Shown here piece after piece: positions 1 to 7,130 of a stretch of 14,798 nucleotides of DNA. Origin of the DNA: Chryseobacterium gleum (lineage in GTDB: Bacteria; Bacteroidota; Bacteroidia; Flavobacteriales_D; Crocinitomicaceae); NCBI GenBank assembly GCA_943326825.2, contig CALPUT020000026.1, forward strand, positions 1-14,798, given 5' to 3'. Within the stretch, counting starts at the first letter, position 1. Each line of letters begins with the position of its first letter. Below the pieces are notes generated by a model. It ran no database searches. It worked only from the letters and a program-made list of their open reading frames with translations, and was not told the origin of the DNA. The translations under genes and the position numbers were made by a program.

Positions 1-2
1 TT

Positions 3-110
3 GCAAGTTCTTTTGTTGTAAAATTAATAAAAGAAGAGGGTTATTGGTTACCATTCATACAAAAGTTTGAACAAAAAAAAAGCTCAGTAATAAAACTGAG
101 CTTTTTGTAG
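3..110 (+). CDS. Possible 3' end of an upstream gene (partial)
   Basis: Reading from base 3 on the plus strand, one frame stays open for 35 codons and stops at TAG 108-110. The first part reads like ordinary protein (SSFVVKLIKEEGYWLPFIQK); the other two plus frames and all minus frames over bases 1-70 meet stops. The last dozen codons run through the terminator hairpin at 77-106, and the stop codon overlaps the 3' end of the tRNA. That is unusual, so this could equally be a chance open frame. The start lies outside the window. No family is recognised. Confidence 0.35.
   Translation, partial: ASSFVVKLIKEEGYWLPFIQKFEQKKSSVIKLSFL
73..106 (-). terminator. Rho-independent terminator of the tRNA-Met unit
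   Basis: A perfect 12-bp stem (77-88 paired with 95-106, core GCTCAGT/ACTGAGC) closes a 6-nt loop. On the minus strand it is followed by a run of nine T (complement of A 73-81). It begins 2 nt after the tRNA 3' end, so it should end the tRNA transcript. The plus-strand side ends in five T, so it may also stop transcription arriving from the left edge. Confidence 0.9.
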
Positions 111-181
111 CGAGGACGAGAGTTGAACTCGTGACCTCAGGGTTATGAATCCTGCGCTCTAACCAACTGAGCTACCTCGCC
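108..181 (-). tRNA. tRNA-Met (CAT anticodon)
   Basis: The 74-nt minus-strand sequence folds as a complete tRNA. The acceptor stem is GGCGAGG with CCTCGCT (G1 wobbles with U72), the D-arm carries AGCTCAGTTGGTTAGAGC, the anticodon loop is TTCATAA and the T-arm contains GTTCAACTC. The anticodon CAT is the complement of 145-147. The paired position 1-72 argues against the initiator, which has a 1-72 mismatch, and favours elongator Met. A lysidine-modified tRNA-Ile with a CAT anticodon cannot be fully excluded by eye. The anticodon stem has an A31-C39 mismatch. CCA is not encoded and must be added enzymatically. Confidence 0.95.
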
Positions 182-194
182 ATAATTGAGGGTG

Positions 195-202
195 CAAATA
201 TA
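195..202 (-). promoter_or_regulatory. -7 promoter element of tRNA-Met
   Basis: On the minus strand this reads TATATTTG, an exact match to the Bacteroidota -7 consensus TAnnTTTG. It lies 13 nt before the mature tRNA 5' end, so transcription would start a few bases before the tRNA. No TTG is visible at the expected -33 distance. Confidence 0.6.
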
Positions 203-361
203 AAAGTAATTTCTTTAAATGAGCTAATAAAAAATGTTTTTTATTGAAAAAATTACAATAAAAATGTCTATCTATTTAATTTTCAATGAAAAGATTAAAT
301 AGAATTTATTTTATTAGTAAATGTGTGTGATTTTTTATTAAAACGTTTTCAACACTTAATT

Positions 362-378
362 TATTTGAATTTCAAATA
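362..378. promoter_or_regulatory. Perfect inverted repeat, possible operator
   Basis: TATTTGAA (362-369) and TTCAAATA (371-378) form an uninterrupted 8-bp inverted repeat around a single T. It lies about 115-130 bases upstream of the first gene of the plus-strand operon. There is no T-run, and the loop is too short for a hairpin, so a dimeric DNA-binding site fits better than a terminator. In such AT-rich DNA it may also be chance. Confidence 0.3.
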
Positions 379-491
379 GATAGGTTAAATTATTTAAGAA
401 TTATAATTGTGCATTCATTTGTAAAGGCTTAAAGTCTAAATATTATTAGTAAATTTAAACTGCTTATGTTATATCAAATACAATAACAACA

Positions 492-878
492 ATGGGAAAA
501 ATAAAATTCGAACTTGAATTTTTACTTAAAACATCTTCAAGAGTTTTAGAAAATATGATTACTACTCCAGCAGGATTAAGTGAATGGTTTTCAGATGATG
601 TTGTTATTAAAGATGATCTAATAACATTTAAATGGGATAGTGGTGAAGAAAAAGCTCGCCTTTTAACAAAACGAATCTCAGATAAAATTAAATGGCAATG
701 GACTGAAGATGAGGAAGATGGAATTGATAGTTTTTGTGAATTAAAATATCATATAGATCCTTTAACTAAAGTTGTTGTTTTAACTGTTACTGATTTTGCT
801 GAGGAAGAAGAAATGGAAGAAGCGAAACGTCTTTGGGAAAACCAAATTCTCAAAATGAAACAAACTTTAGGAGCATAA
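492..878 (+). CDS. START-like (SRPBCC-fold) domain protein
   Basis: A 128-residue acidic cytoplasmic protein with no signal peptide or membrane segment. It looks like the small START-like/AHSA1-like proteins of Bacteroidota. The N-terminal strand (KIKFELEFLLKTS) is followed by a helix with TPAGLSEWFSDDV, then alternating strands (ITFKWDSGEEKARL, KIKWQWTEDE), and a long C-terminal helix from about residue 103. This order gives the hydrophobic-cavity fold used to bind lipids or other small hydrophobic ligands. The ligand is unknown. It lies 22 bases upstream of the LptF/LptG-like permease and is probably co-transcribed with it, which suggests an envelope or lipid-linked role, but that is inference. 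The ATG follows an A-rich leader and is the only sensible start. Confidence 0.85.
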   Translation: MGKIKFELEFLLKTSSRVLENMITTPAGLSEWFSDDVVIKDDLITFKWDSGEEKARLLTKRISDKIKWQWTEDEEDGIDSFCELKYHIDPLTKVVVLTVTDFAEEEEMEEAKRLWENQILKMKQTLGA

Positions 879-900
879 TTAAACCTTAATTCTATTCCAA

Positions 901-2370
901 GTGAAAAGGCTCTACGTTTTTAGCATTCGTTCTTTTGCAGGTCCTTTTATTGTTACATTTTGTATTTCAATGTTTATATTAATCCTACAATTTTTGTGGA
1001 AATACATTGATGACTTAATGGGAAAAGGGATTTCTATAACCGTAATTTTAGAATTATTATTTTTTGTTTCAGCAAGTTTAATTCCACTAGCACTTCCTTT
1101 AGCTATTTTACTTTCGTCGATCATGACTTTCGGAAATTTATCTGAACATAATGAATTAACGGCGCTAAAATCAAGTGGTCTTTCTCTTTATAGAATTATG
1201 CGCCCATTAACTGTTGTGATATTGATTATTGCAGCTTTTACCTTTTATTTTGCAAATTATGTTATACCTGTTGCTAATTTGAAATGGCATTCTTTGGTTT
1301 ATGATATTCAAAACACTAAAATATCTTCTATAATTACACCAGGTGTATATAGTAAAGAGTTAGACGGTTATGCTATTAAGGTCAAAAAAGAATCAAATAA
1401 TGCTTTTGAAGATATTTTAATTTATGATCACACGGACCCTAATAAAATAAAAACAATTCGAGCAAAAGCAGGGAGAATTTATAAATCAAGTAATGGTAAA
1501 TATTTATTTTTCGAATTGAATGATGGTAACCAATCAGAAGAATTAAATCCACAAGCCCCTACTTTTTTACCAAATGGAGAAATACAACCAACACCTACTA
1601 ACTTCAGGAAGGCAACCCAAACTGGATTTTCTAAAGCAACTATAAAAATTGACATTTCAGGATTCCAATTAAGTCGCTCTGATGAAAATTTATTTAAAGA
1701 TCAATTCGAAATGTTAAATGTGTTTCAAATGGATTATGCGATTGATTCGATTCAAAAAAATGCAAATACAATTATTAATAATTTTATTACTTCTTTAAAA
1801 AACGACCATTTATTTTTTGCTTCAGAACGATTTATAAAAGATTCTAAGAAAAATATTCAAACTAAAATAATTCCTGAAGTTGGGAAAGTTATTATTTACG
1901 ACACCATCAGTAAAACTGACAAAATCAATGCATTAACTGCTGCATCAATTAGATTAAGACAGAAAAATGAAAATTTAAACGGACAAAAAGATTTCATGGC
2001 TTCATTGGATTTTAATATTGTTCAATTTGCTATAGCTTTTCATAAAAAAATCGCGCTGACATTTGCAATTATCGTATTGTTTTTTGTTGGGGCTCCTCTT
2101 GGTGCAATAATACGAAAAGGTGGATTTGGTGCCCCCGTTGTAATTGCCGCGCTACTTTTTATGGTCTATTTTATTTTAATTTCAGTAGGGGAAAGTTTAG
2201 CACAAGAACAAATTGTATCTCCTGAATTAGGGATGTGGTTCGCAACATTGGTTTTGACACCGTTTGCAATTGTATTTATGCTAGCAGCAGCAAACGATTC
2301 ACCTGTTTTTAATAAGGAGACATATACTAAGATATTTTCAAACTTGAAATTTAGAAAGATAAAAAAATGA
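901..2370 (+). CDS. LptF/LptG family permease (YjgP/YjgQ)
   Basis: This 489-residue protein has the LptF/LptG architecture. There are three N-terminal membrane helices (about 12-33, 48-72, 101-122), a large periplasmic region (about 123-380) and three C-terminal helices (about 384-404, 410-430, 443-463). The cytoplasmic stretch SEHNELTALKSSGLSLYRI (81-99) matches the coupling helix with its conserved Glu that contacts the LptB ATPase. In the LptB2FGC transporter this subunit extracts lipopolysaccharide from the inner membrane and passes it to the periplasmic bridge. Whether this copy is the LptF or LptG equivalent cannot be told here; the partner permease and LptB are not in the window. The periplasmic region, over 250 residues, seems large for the family. 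The start is GTG at 901, just after an in-frame stop at 880; it restores the full first helix. The stop overlaps the next start (ATGA), implying translational coupling. Confidence 0.92.
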   Translation: MKRLYVFSIRSFAGPFIVTFCISMFILILQFLWKYIDDLMGKGISITVILELLFFVSASLIPLALPLAILLSSIMTFGNLSEHNELTALKSSGLSLYRIMRPLTVVILIIAAFTFYFANYVIPVANLKWHSLVYDIQNTKISSIITPGVYSKELDGYAIKVKKESNNAFEDILIYDHTDPNKIKTIRAKAGRIYKSSNGKYLFFELNDGNQSEELNPQAPTFLPNGEIQPTPTNFRKATQTGFSKATIKIDISGFQLSRSDENLFKDQFEMLNVFQMDYAIDSIQKNANTIINNFITSLKNDHLFFASERFIKDSKKNIQTKIIPEVGKVIIYDTISKTDKINALTAASIRLRQKNENLNGQKDFMASLDFNIVQFAIAFHKKIALTFAIIVLFFVGAPLGAIIRKGGFGAPVVIAALLFMVYFILISVGESLAQEQIVSPELGMWFATLVLTPFAIVFMLAAANDSPVFNKETYTKIFSNLKFRKIKK

Positions 2371-3569
2371 ATGTATTGTATTTAACAAACAAGCCTGTAT
2401 ATCCTATAGTTGATGGTGGTTGTTTAGCAATGCATGAATTTTTAAAATGCCTACTAAACGCTGGTTACAATGTAAAAAACTTTTCAATTGCAACACCTAA
2501 ACATCCTTTTGACATTGATAATTATCCTTCAAAACTTTCATCTATTATTAAACCGGAAGGATATTTCATTGATACTAGTTTATCAGTAATTAATGCGACT
2601 AAAAGTTTATTAATCAATTCTTCTTACAATATTGATCGATTTTATTCTATTGAATTTGAGAAAATTATAATTGAATACATCAAGAAAAATGAATGCAATA
2701 TTGTGATTTTTGAAAGTATATATTTTGCTCATTATCTTAATCAAATAAAAAAGAAATGTAATAAAATTAAGGTTATATTGAGAAGTCATAATGTAGAACA
2801 TGAAATATGGGAAAAACTTGCAATTAATGAGGGAAATCTGTTTAAAAAAATCTATTTACAGAAACTCTCAAAAAATTTAAAAAAAGTTGAATTGAATGTC
2901 TTATCTCAATTTGATGGTGTTTTTTGTATTTCAAAATCAGATAAAAATAAATTCAAATCTTATTTACCTAATTTAAATTACGCAACTATTCCGATTACAA
3001 TTGATCAATCAGCTATTAATTCAGATTATTCGATTCAACGCTTTTTCCATATAGGTTCTATGAATTGGAAACCAAATATTGAATCTGTTAATTGGCTTAT
3101 TAATGATATTTTCCCAAAAATAAAAACTTTACTTCCTAATGCAGAATTAGTATTAGCTGGTTCAAATATGCCAAAAGATATTGTTTCAAATCCTGTAAAT
3201 GGAATAAAAGTTTTAGGTTTCATCGAAGATGTTTCTAGTTTTATGGTATCAAATGGAATTATGATTGTACCTTTAAAATCTGGTTCAGGTGTTCGAGTGA
3301 AGTTAATTGAAGGTTTAAGTCTAGGAGTTCCAATCATAACAACAACTCAGGGCTCAGAGGGAATAGAATCATCATTAAATGATTTGAATAATAAAACAAT
3401 GATTATAGAAGATGATTTAGAAAAAATAGTATCAAGTGCTGCTAATCTTTTTCAAAATGAAGAATTAAGAAAAGAGATCGGTCAAAATGGTCAAAAATTA
3501 ATTGAATCAAAATATCAAATTGAACCTGTAACAAAAAAAATAATTGAGTTCATCAAACACATATCATAA
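2367..3569 (+). CDS. GT4-family glycosyltransferase
   Basis: A 400-residue GT-B fold glycosyltransferase of family GT4. The N-terminal acceptor domain begins MNVLYLTNKPVYPIVDGG and contains the conserved segment RSHNVEHEIWEKLA (139-152). The C-terminal nucleotide-sugar domain begins near FFHIGSMNWKPN (226-237), continues with ELVLAGS (260-266) and ends in the donor-binding stretch GSGVRVKLIEGLSLGVPI (306-323). There Glu315 is the second Glu of the EX7E motif; the first is replaced by a small residue, as in many GT4 enzymes. It should transfer a sugar from an NDP- or GDP-sugar to a lipid- or glycan-linked acceptor at the inner face of the membrane. It overlaps the permease gene by 4 bases and the next glycosyltransferase by about 26. 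The neighbours suggest lipopolysaccharide or another surface glycan. Donor and acceptor are unknown. Confidence 0.88.
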   Translation: MNVLYLTNKPVYPIVDGGCLAMHEFLKCLLNAGYNVKNFSIATPKHPFDIDNYPSKLSSIIKPEGYFIDTSLSVINATKSLLINSSYNIDRFYSIEFEKIIIEYIKKNECNIVIFESIYFAHYLNQIKKKCNKIKVILRSHNVEHEIWEKLAINEGNLFKKIYLQKLSKNLKKVELNVLSQFDGVFCISKSDKNKFKSYLPNLNYATIPITIDQSAINSDYSIQRFFHIGSMNWKPNIESVNWLINDIFPKIKTLLPNAELVLAGSNMPKDIVSNPVNGIKVLGFIEDVSSFMVSNGIMIVPLKSGSGVRVKLIEGLSLGVPIITTTQGSEGIESSLNDLNNKTMIIEDDLEKIVSSAANLFQNEELRKEIGQNGQKLIESKYQIEPVTKKIIEFIKHIS

Positions 3570-4743
3570 AAAAAAAATAATTATAATACTCTCTAGATTT
3601 CCTTTTCCACTTGAAAAAGGAGATAAACTAAGAGCATACTATCAAATTGTTGAACTTTCAAAATTCTACAATATCACCTTAATTACAACATCAGATCAGA
3701 AAGTTCATAAATCTTCAATTGATAAATTAAAACCATTTTGCACTACAATTCATATTTTCAAACTCAGTAAAGTTTCAATTGTATTTAATACGTTATTTCA
3801 ATTTTTCACAAAAAAACCATTTCAAATAGGATATTTCTATTCTAGTAAAATTAATTTCACAATTAATAAAATATTAAATGATGTTGAACCTGATCACATT
3901 TATTGTCAACTAATTCGCGTTTCGGAATATGTAAAAAATTATCACTCATGTTCTAAAACAATTGATTATATGGATGCTCTTTCAAAAGGAATAGAACGAA
4001 GAATTGAAAAAGCTCCTATTTATTCAAAATGGTTATTCAAATTAGAAGCAAAGAAATTAACTGAATATGAACGAAAAATATTTGATTATTTTGAAAACCA
4101 TGTCATAATTAGTGATCAAGATAGAAAATTTATTCTTCATCCTGAACGAAAGAAAATAATTTGCATTCCAAATGGTGTTGATAATTCATTTTTTGAAGAC
4201 ATCCATAAATCAAATGAATTTGAATTAATTTTTATTGGAAATTTAAGTTATGCTCCAAATATAGAGGCCGTTCAGTACATTAACAACAATATTCTTTCAT
4301 ATTTTGTTAAAAATAATAATCCAATTAAGTTATTAATTTCAGGAGCAACACCTACTCCACTAATCCATAAAATCGCACAAAAAAACAAGAACATTCTCCT
4401 TACTGGATGGGTGAATGATATTCGCACATCATACGCAAGAGGAAAAATATTTATTGCCCCAATGATGATTGGTACAGGTCTTCAAAATAAATTAATTGAA
4501 GCCATGGCAATGGGGATTCCATGTATTACTACTACTTTAGCAAATAACGCTATTAAAGCTCAAAATGAATTTTCAATTGTAGTAGCTGATACTCCTGATG
4601 AATTTAATAACGCAATTGAAAAATTATTGACGAATAAAGAGTTTTATACTTCCATATCACATAATGGAAAACTTCATATATTAAACAATTTTAATTGGGT
4701 AAATTCTTCAATACAATTACACGAACTTTTTAATAAAAAATAA
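3544..4743 (+). CDS. GT4-family glycosyltransferase, Stp1/EpsH-associated type
   Basis: A 399-residue GT-B glycosyltransferase unlike its neighbour in the N-terminal half. RFPFPLEKGDKLRAYYQI (18-35) resembles the sugar transferases of the PEP-CTERM/EpsH-associated (Stp1) group. The C-terminal half has IPNGVD (208-213), IFIGNLSYAPNIEAV (229-243), LLISGATP (263-270) and the donor-binding stretch MIGTGLQNKLIEAMAMGIP (308-326), with Glu319. It probably acts in surface-glycan assembly with the preceding GT4 enzyme. The start is uncertain: there is no ATG near the expected N-terminus. TTG at 3544, inside the previous gene, gives ten extra residues before the first conserved strand (KIIIILSRFP), and a run of ten A (3568-3577) sits at the junction. 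Initiation probably depends on ribosomes finishing the upstream gene. The next gene starts 3 bases after the stop. Confidence 0.85.
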   Translation: MSSSNTYHKKKIIIILSRFPFPLEKGDKLRAYYQIVELSKFYNITLITTSDQKVHKSSIDKLKPFCTTIHIFKLSKVSIVFNTLFQFFTKKPFQIGYFYSSKINFTINKILNDVEPDHIYCQLIRVSEYVKNYHSCSKTIDYMDALSKGIERRIEKAPIYSKWLFKLEAKKLTEYERKIFDYFENHVIISDQDRKFILHPERKKIICIPNGVDNSFFEDIHKSNEFELIFIGNLSYAPNIEAVQYINNNILSYFVKNNNPIKLLISGATPTPLIHKIAQKNKNILLTGWVNDIRTSYARGKIFIAPMMIGTGLQNKLIEAMAMGIPCITTTLANNAIKAQNEFSIVVADTPDEFNNAIEKLLTNKEFYTSISHNGKLHILNNFNWVNSSIQLHELFNKK

Positions 4744-4746
4744 GAC

Positions 4747-5211
4747 ATGCTAGAAAAAGAAGAATTTAAAAAATTAAATAAAGGATTTTGGATTGGATTT
4801 CAAACACATATGTCCAAAACTAGAAATGTAAACGACAAAAGAATTAATTGGATTAATTATAGATCAGATGTTAAATCTATATTTATTCGTTTAGAAGTTG
4901 ATGGTAAAGGTGCTCGCTTATGCTTTGATATTCAAGAAAAGGATATAGAATTGAGAAACTTAATCTATGAACAAATGACTGAATTAAAAGTTGTTTTAGA
5001 GGATATTACTGTTGAGAAACCAAATTGGGCTCCTTCCTTTTTGTTGCAAAAAAGACAAGATATTTCAAGGATTTATTGGGAAAATGATTCTTTAAATTTA
5101 TACAAAATTGAAGATCATCAAAAAATTTATGAATACCTAAGAGAAAGATTGATTAAATTTGATCAGTTTTATCAAGAATACAAAGAAATATTAATCGCAA
5201 TGGTTAATTAA
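4747..5211 (+). CDS. DUF4268 domain-containing protein
   Basis: A 154-residue cytoplasmic protein that I recognise as a stand-alone DUF4268 protein. Key segments are FWIGFQTHM (14-22), RINWINYRSDVKSIFIRLE (32-50), the strand GARLCFDIQ (55-63) and WAPSFLLQKRQDISRIYWE (94-112), followed by helices to the end. The function is unknown. From memory, DUF4268 also occurs at the C-terminus of some restriction-type or nuclease-like proteins, but no PD-(D/E)XK catalytic motif is evident in this short version. It is packed between a glycosyltransferase gene (3 bases upstream) and a secreted protein gene (11 bases downstream), so it is probably co-transcribed with them. That placement may be incidental. 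There is no signal peptide or membrane helix. Confidence 0.85.
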   Translation: MLEKEEFKKLNKGFWIGFQTHMSKTRNVNDKRINWINYRSDVKSIFIRLEVDGKGARLCFDIQEKDIELRNLIYEQMTELKVVLEDITVEKPNWAPSFLLQKRQDISRIYWENDSLNLYKIEDHQKIYEYLRERLIKFDQFYQEYKEILIAMVN

Positions 5212-5222
5212 ATCAATTTATT

Positions 5223-6017
5223 ATGCAGAAACAGTTACTTTTTATCATATCTATATTTTTCAATTATTATTCTCAATCTCAAACAATTATTTTTCAAGAA
5301 GATTTTCAAAATGGTATTACAAATTCTTGGACATTAATTGATAATGATGGATTAACACCTGTTTTTAGTGAATATAATAATGCTTGGGTTGCCATTGTAG
5401 ATCCTGAAAATCCTTTAGATACAGTAGCAAGTTCAACTTCATATTTTAATCCTACCGGAAAAGCTAACCGTTGGTTAATTTCACCTCAAGTAACACTAGG
5501 AACATTTGGTAATTTCTTAGATTGGAATGGGAAATCTCAAGATGCTTCATTTCCTGATGATTATATGGTATTAATTTCAACAACTGGAACACAAATTTCT
5601 GATTTTACTGATACTTTATTACAAGTGTCAGGTGAGAATTTTGAATGGACAAATAGAATGATCGATGTTAGTTCTGAGGGATACAATAATCAATCGGTTC
5701 ATTTTGCATTTGTTGAAAATACTACTGATGGTTATAAATTATATTTAGATTCAATTATAGTTGTTAAGGAAGATCCTGTTTTCCTTAATGAAATTTCTGA
5801 AATTAATTTTTCAATTTACCCAAATCCTACTTCTTCAAAATTGATTATTTCAAGTTCAATTTTATTTGATAAAGTAACTATCTATAATGAATTAGGTCAA
5901 AAAATCATCACATCAACTTATAAAGAAATCAATGTTTCAAGTTTTGAAAATGGAATTTATATAATAGAATTAATTTCTAAAAACCAAATCTCAAGAAAAA
6001 GATTTATTAAAAATTAA
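5223..6017 (+). CDS. T9SS type A sorting-domain protein, choice-of-anchor-J-like
   Basis: A 264-residue secreted protein. Residues 1-19 form a signal peptide ending SQSQ. Residues 22-182 look like a beta-sandwich of the cleaved-adhesin/choice-of-anchor J type: FQEDFQNGITNSWTLIDND at the start, NRWLISPQVTLG in the middle, SVHFAFVENTTDGYKLYLDSI at the end. Residues 196-264 are a T9SS type A C-terminal sorting domain: FSIYPNPTSSKL, then VTIYNELGQKI, then NGIYIIELIS and a final basic RKRF. It should cross the outer membrane through the type IX system, with the tail removed and the protein released or anchored to the surface. The ligand is unknown. It is short for this class, with a single adhesin-like domain and no enzyme domain. 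It ends tail-to-tail with the minus-strand lipoprotein gene, sharing TTAA. Confidence 0.9.
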   Translation: MQKQLLFIISIFFNYYSQSQTIIFQEDFQNGITNSWTLIDNDGLTPVFSEYNNAWVAIVDPENPLDTVASSTSYFNPTGKANRWLISPQVTLGTFGNFLDWNGKSQDASFPDDYMVLISTTGTQISDFTDTLLQVSGENFEWTNRMIDVSSEGYNNQSVHFAFVENTTDGYKLYLDSIIVVKEDPVFLNEISEINFSIYPNPTSSKLIISSSILFDKVTIYNELGQKIITSTYKEINVSSFENGIYIIELISKNQISRKRFIKN

Positions 6018-6436
6018 AATTCAGGGAGGGGAATTAATACCAACTCAAATTGGTCTAAATTCTTTGCAAATGGTTTTAAAATAATTTTTTGATCTTCAAT
6101 TGATTCAAAATGATATTTCCATTTTGTTTTTTCAAAATTAACCTCAATTATTTTTTCATTAGAATTGATCGTGAAATTTGCTTTGTTACCTTTTGAATAT
6201 GCTATTTCATTTAAATTAGTCAATACAACTCTATTCGGCTTATAAAAAATAATAATATCTCGTTGTTTACGAACTAATGGTGCATAATTTTTATCACCTC
6301 TATTAATTTCATCAATCAACCAAACTTTACTATTATTATCATGAAATAAAACGGAATAATCGATTTCATTTAATTCATATTCAGCTGAACAAGAGGAAAG
6401 TAAAATTGAAATTATGATAAAACGAAATACTTTCAT
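6014..6436 (-). CDS. Small putative lipoprotein, unknown function
   Basis: A 140-residue protein with a lipoprotein signal peptide: basic start, hydrophobic FIIISILL, lipobox LSSC with the acylated Cys at 16. The mature part is a mix of strands and charged loops (VWLIDEINRGDKNYAPLVRK, then RVVLTNLNEIAY, then KTKWKYHFESIEDQKIILKP) and looks like a compact beta-rich domain. I recognise no family. Its ATG directly follows the TAG of the upstream lipoprotein gene (no gap), so translation is almost certainly coupled and the two proteins may work together. The stop overlaps the convergent T9SS gene by 4 bases. Confidence 0.75.
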   Translation of the reverse strand: MKVFRFIIISILLSSCSAEYELNEIDYSVLFHDNNSKVWLIDEINRGDKNYAPLVRKQRDIIIFYKPNRVVLTNLNEIAYSKGNKANFTINSNEKIIEVNFEKTKWKYHFESIEDQKIILKPFAKNLDQFELVLIPLPEF

Positions 6437-7084
6437 CTATAAGATCATTCCATTTTTAATAATGTCCTTTTCAACCTCTTTTGAAATAGAATCTTTCAAT
6501 TCAGCTTTTACAGGTCCACCCCAATTCGCACCTTCAATCACTTCAACAGATTTATAAATATATTTCATACCATCCCAAGAAAAAATACAATTATAAAAAA
6601 CATCTTCACCTTGATCTTTATCGTTAAATCTCAAAATTAAATCCTTTGAACCTGATTTGGCTTTCTGCATCGCAATTAAATTAGCAACAAATTCATTCAC
6701 CTTTACTAATTGACCTTTTTCCCTTGCAAAAACAGCAATTCTTCTTAAAGGAAAACCATATGTTTTAGATTTAGTTAAAAGTATAAATGCATTATTGATA
6801 GGTTTTTTATCTGAAAATGCAAACAATTCAAAAAAGCGAGGTGAACATGATGGATGCATATAATCCTCGTTACTTGTGTTTTTATCAGAACAAATTTTTA
6901 ATTCCTTCAATAATTCAACTTTTGTTAAATCATCAAACTCATCTTTATCAAACAATGTTTCTATTTCTTGAATATCACGTTCTTTAATTTCAACATTATT
7001 TTGATTTTGTTCTTCTTCATTTTCATCTGAAGCACAAGAAAAAAGTACAAAAGACATAAAGAGTATATAAACTATTTTTTTCAT
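6437..7084 (-). CDS. Putative surface lipoprotein, unknown function
   Basis: A 215-residue lipoprotein: signal MKKIVYILFMSFV, lipobox LFSC, acylated Cys17. Right after it comes ASDENEEEQ, an acidic stretch that resembles the Bacteroidota lipoprotein export signal (for example Ser-Asp-Asp types), so surface exposure is plausible. The mature domain has PSCSPRFFELFAFSD, AFILLTKSKTYGFPLRRIAVF and DVFYNCIFSWDGMKYIYKS; the strand pattern could be a small beta-rich fold. I recognise no named family and suggest no activity. It lies 46 bases downstream of the HMG-CoA lyase-like gene on the same strand with no promoter or terminator seen in between, and is joined without a gap to the next lipoprotein gene. 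Confidence 0.75.
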   Translation of the reverse strand: MKKIVYILFMSFVLFSCASDENEEEQNQNNVEIKERDIQEIETLFDKDEFDDLTKVELLKELKICSDKNTSNEDYMHPSCSPRFFELFAFSDKKPINNAFILLTKSKTYGFPLRRIAVFAREKGQLVKVNEFVANLIAMQKAKSGSKDLILRFNDKDQGEDVFYNCIFSWDGMKYIYKSVEVIEGANWGGPVKAELKDSISKEVEKDIIKNGMIL

Positions 7085-7130
7085 TCGATAATTCTTTAAA
7101 TTATAATGATTTATTCTCGATTAGTTACAT

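Larger units (their letters stand above)
182..491. other. AT-rich intergenic region with two palindromes
   Basis: These 310 bases separate the minus-strand tRNA from the plus-strand operon. I see no convincing coding frame. The left end holds the tRNA promoter element. Two perfect palindromes lie near the middle: AAAACGTTTT at 340-349, and arms of 8 bp (TATTTGAA and TTCAAATA) around one base at 362-378. A one-mismatch -7 element, TTCATTTG at 414-421, could drive the START-like gene with a leader of about 65 nt, but no TTG is found at the right distance upstream. The leader just before 492 is A-rich without a Shine-Dalgarno sequence. Confidence 0.5.

Noticed and set aside
73..202. tRNA as an integration site for a mobile element
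   Set aside because: No integrase gene, no direct repeat of the tRNA 3' end and no foreign-looking genes are seen downstream.
340..355. Possible DnaA-box-like sequence (GTTTTCAACA) and replication origin
   Set aside because: It differs from the DnaA box TTATCCACA/TGTGGATAA, occurs once, and no dnaA, dnaN or cluster of boxes is near.
3544..3577. Programmed frameshift fusing the two glycosyltransferases through the A10 run
   Set aside because: The upstream stop codon TAA uses the first two A of the run, so ribosomes terminate before reading through it and slippage there cannot bypass the stop. Each protein is also a complete GT-B enzyme.
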